Source of the DNA: Cryptomeria japonica
Taxonomy: Eukaryota; Streptophyta; Pinopsida; Cupressales; Cupressaceae
Direction: 5' to 3'
DNA: 60,000 bases
NCBI RefSeq assembly: GCF_030272615.1
Contig: NC_081411.1
Span: forward strand, 214,692,654 to 214,752,653
Positions 58,609-60,000 of this stretch are shown piece by piece (position 1 is the stretch's first letter; the number at the start of each line of letters is the position of its first letter). A program made the translations under genes and the position numbers. Below the pieces are notes generated by a model. That model was not told where the DNA came from. It saw only the letters and a list, made by a program, of their open reading frames with translations, and searched no databases.

Positions 58609-58613
58609 CGGTT
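58609..58613. repeat. Target-site duplication of Copia A, right copy (CGGTT)
   Basis: Matches 53,161-53,165. Confidence 0.95.
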
Positions 58614-60000
58614 CAACTTTGAAAGACTTCCAATCCATATCCAAATACATTTAAAAATCGTTTGGAACATTCAAAGCACCCACAATTATTTGTTTTCTAT
58701 TTTGTTTAATGCGTTTCAGATATATTTAATTTCTTCATGATATCTTGAAAGACTAATTATGATTACTCTTCAAACAAAAATATTATTTTATTTTTAATTA
58801 AATTTCTATATATGTATTTAACCCCTTCTCAAAAAAAAATTGATATATCAGGTTTTTTTTTTGTTGTTGTTTGTGATGCATGGAAGATATGTCTACATAA
58901 AATTAATTCCCATCAACAAATGGAAATGTTTTATCAAACATTTTCTCTTTATTAATGGACTTTTTGTTTTGGTGATTGAAAAATGGAGTTTGTCTAAAAT
59001 TTTATTAGAATAAATTTTATTCTTAAGTATTTCCACCATTGTTTATAAATGAAGGTCAACAAATTGTAAAATTAACATTTGTTAATATTTAGTAGTCATT
59101 CAACAAGCAATAAAAAGTTATGTACATAATATAATAAAATAAAATTGATTAAAATTTCAATTTCATTATATAATACCAACATTTTATAAAAAATATTATT
59201 TAAATGTACATCTTAAAAAGTAAATGCTATGTTTTTATTTCTTTTATACTAAAATTTAAAAACTTGGTCTCACACACACATATAAATATATAGCATTAGT
59301 GTGTGTGTGTGTGTCCTAAAAATTTACCATTGATTGTTACAACATCCATAAACTATGTTTTTAGCTTTATTTTATCTTTATTTGGTGATACAATGAGATG
59401 GAGGAAATTTTGATTTTCATAGACCCTCCTACTAATATGTCACTTTTAAAGATATTATATCTAAATTCTCTAGAAATAATTATAAGTCATCCTTTTGTTA
59501 GCTATATTGTAAAAAAATATATAAACTACTCCTTTGAAATACAAAATATGCAAATTTATTTTTAATAAGATAAGATCTATCTCATATGCATGTTCCATCC
59601 ATTGAAGGGTAAGTTTCTTGACAAAGCTATAATAAACATAACGCCACAAAAAGTTTTATCCATCCATTTTGTTGATGATTTGAATCTCTAGTAAAATTAT
59701 TTTCATGATTTTTGTTTTTACATGTTCTAAGAGTTGTAACATATTTAGCCTTTGCTATTGACAATGACATAATGAGGTGCTTCTTGTTAGAAATCTAAAA
59801 TAGATGAATAACCAAGATCCTTTTATGAGAGAAATAAGTTATAAAATTAGAAATAAAATAACTTAACTATAGACCTATGATTTTAATGTGAGACTGTCAA
59901 GATGAAAATATTGCATTAAGAACTCAAAAACAAACTATAGAAGAATGATTGCATTTATGTCAAAGTATGCACAACAATACAAAAATATATAAATACAAGC
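58614..60000. other. AT-rich right end without gene
   Basis: No gene seen. A CA run (59,271-59,280) and a TG run (about 59,299-59,314) about 20 bp apart could pair as a simple-sequence hairpin. Confidence 0.55.

Noticed and set aside
59271-59314. CA/TG hairpin as a functional structure
   Set aside because: Two simple-sequence runs of opposite sense pair trivially; nothing else supports a function.

Overview
The window looks like nuclear DNA of a land plant with a large, repeat-rich genome, most likely a gymnosperm (inference). It is AT-rich and holds no intact host gene. It carries several families of Copia LTR retrotransposon, LINEs with a DUF4283-type ORF1, and remnants of typical plant gene families: BAHD acyltransferase, PPR protein and receptor-like protein kinase. 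I see no rRNA, tRNA, CRISPR or bacterial-type feature.

Layout. 1-3.7 kb: AT-rich DNA with an exact 88-bp tandem duplication and a three-copy minisatellite. 3.76-7.06 kb: decayed Copia element C (5' LTR, gag, integrase/RT), interrupted between gag and integrase. 7.1-7.85 kb: C-terminal half of a BAHD acyltransferase pseudogene abutting the RT; a piece of the same tail also sits inside element C at 4.74 kb. 8.26 kb: fragment of a kinase-associated helical domain. 8.6-9.95 kb (minus, perhaps to 11.47): LINE ORF1 remnant. 12.1-14.8 kb: 3' end of a Sire-like Copia (D) with a long 3' LTR. 15.0-17.07 kb: unassigned repeat with hairpin motifs. 17.07-22.76 kb: Copia B with both LTRs and a pol frame kept open in phase but broken by sixteen stops. 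25.9-27.8 kb: small diverged LTR element E with no recognisable pol. 30.1-41.66 kb: a minus-strand LINE ORF2 split by an 8.7-kb tandem LTR structure (32,831-41,509) flanked by the duplicated target TGCTC. 42.7-47.4 kb: pieces of a kinase pseudogene family and a PPR fragment. 52.8-53.1 kb: inverted PPR fragment. 53.17-58.61 kb: Copia A, the youngest-looking element, with TG...CA LTRs, target duplication CGGTT, PBS, PPT and nearly complete gag-pol.

The most unusual object is the tandem LTR structure. Four LTRs of about 1.4 kb alternate with three non-coding internal regions of about 1.0 kb. Every internal region carries the same embedded 5' LTR fragment between two copies of one internal segment. 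A single target-site duplication flanks the whole, and the interrupted LINE resumes beyond it in the same reading frame.

The second theme is decay. In Copia A and B the disabling mutations are overwhelmingly TAG and TGA stops at positions expected to be Gln (CAG) or Arg (CGA), with almost no TAA and few indels. This suits cytosine deamination at CHG and CG methylation sites. Nothing here is expected to make a functional protein; the elements explain most of the sequence and the host-gene fragments are passengers.
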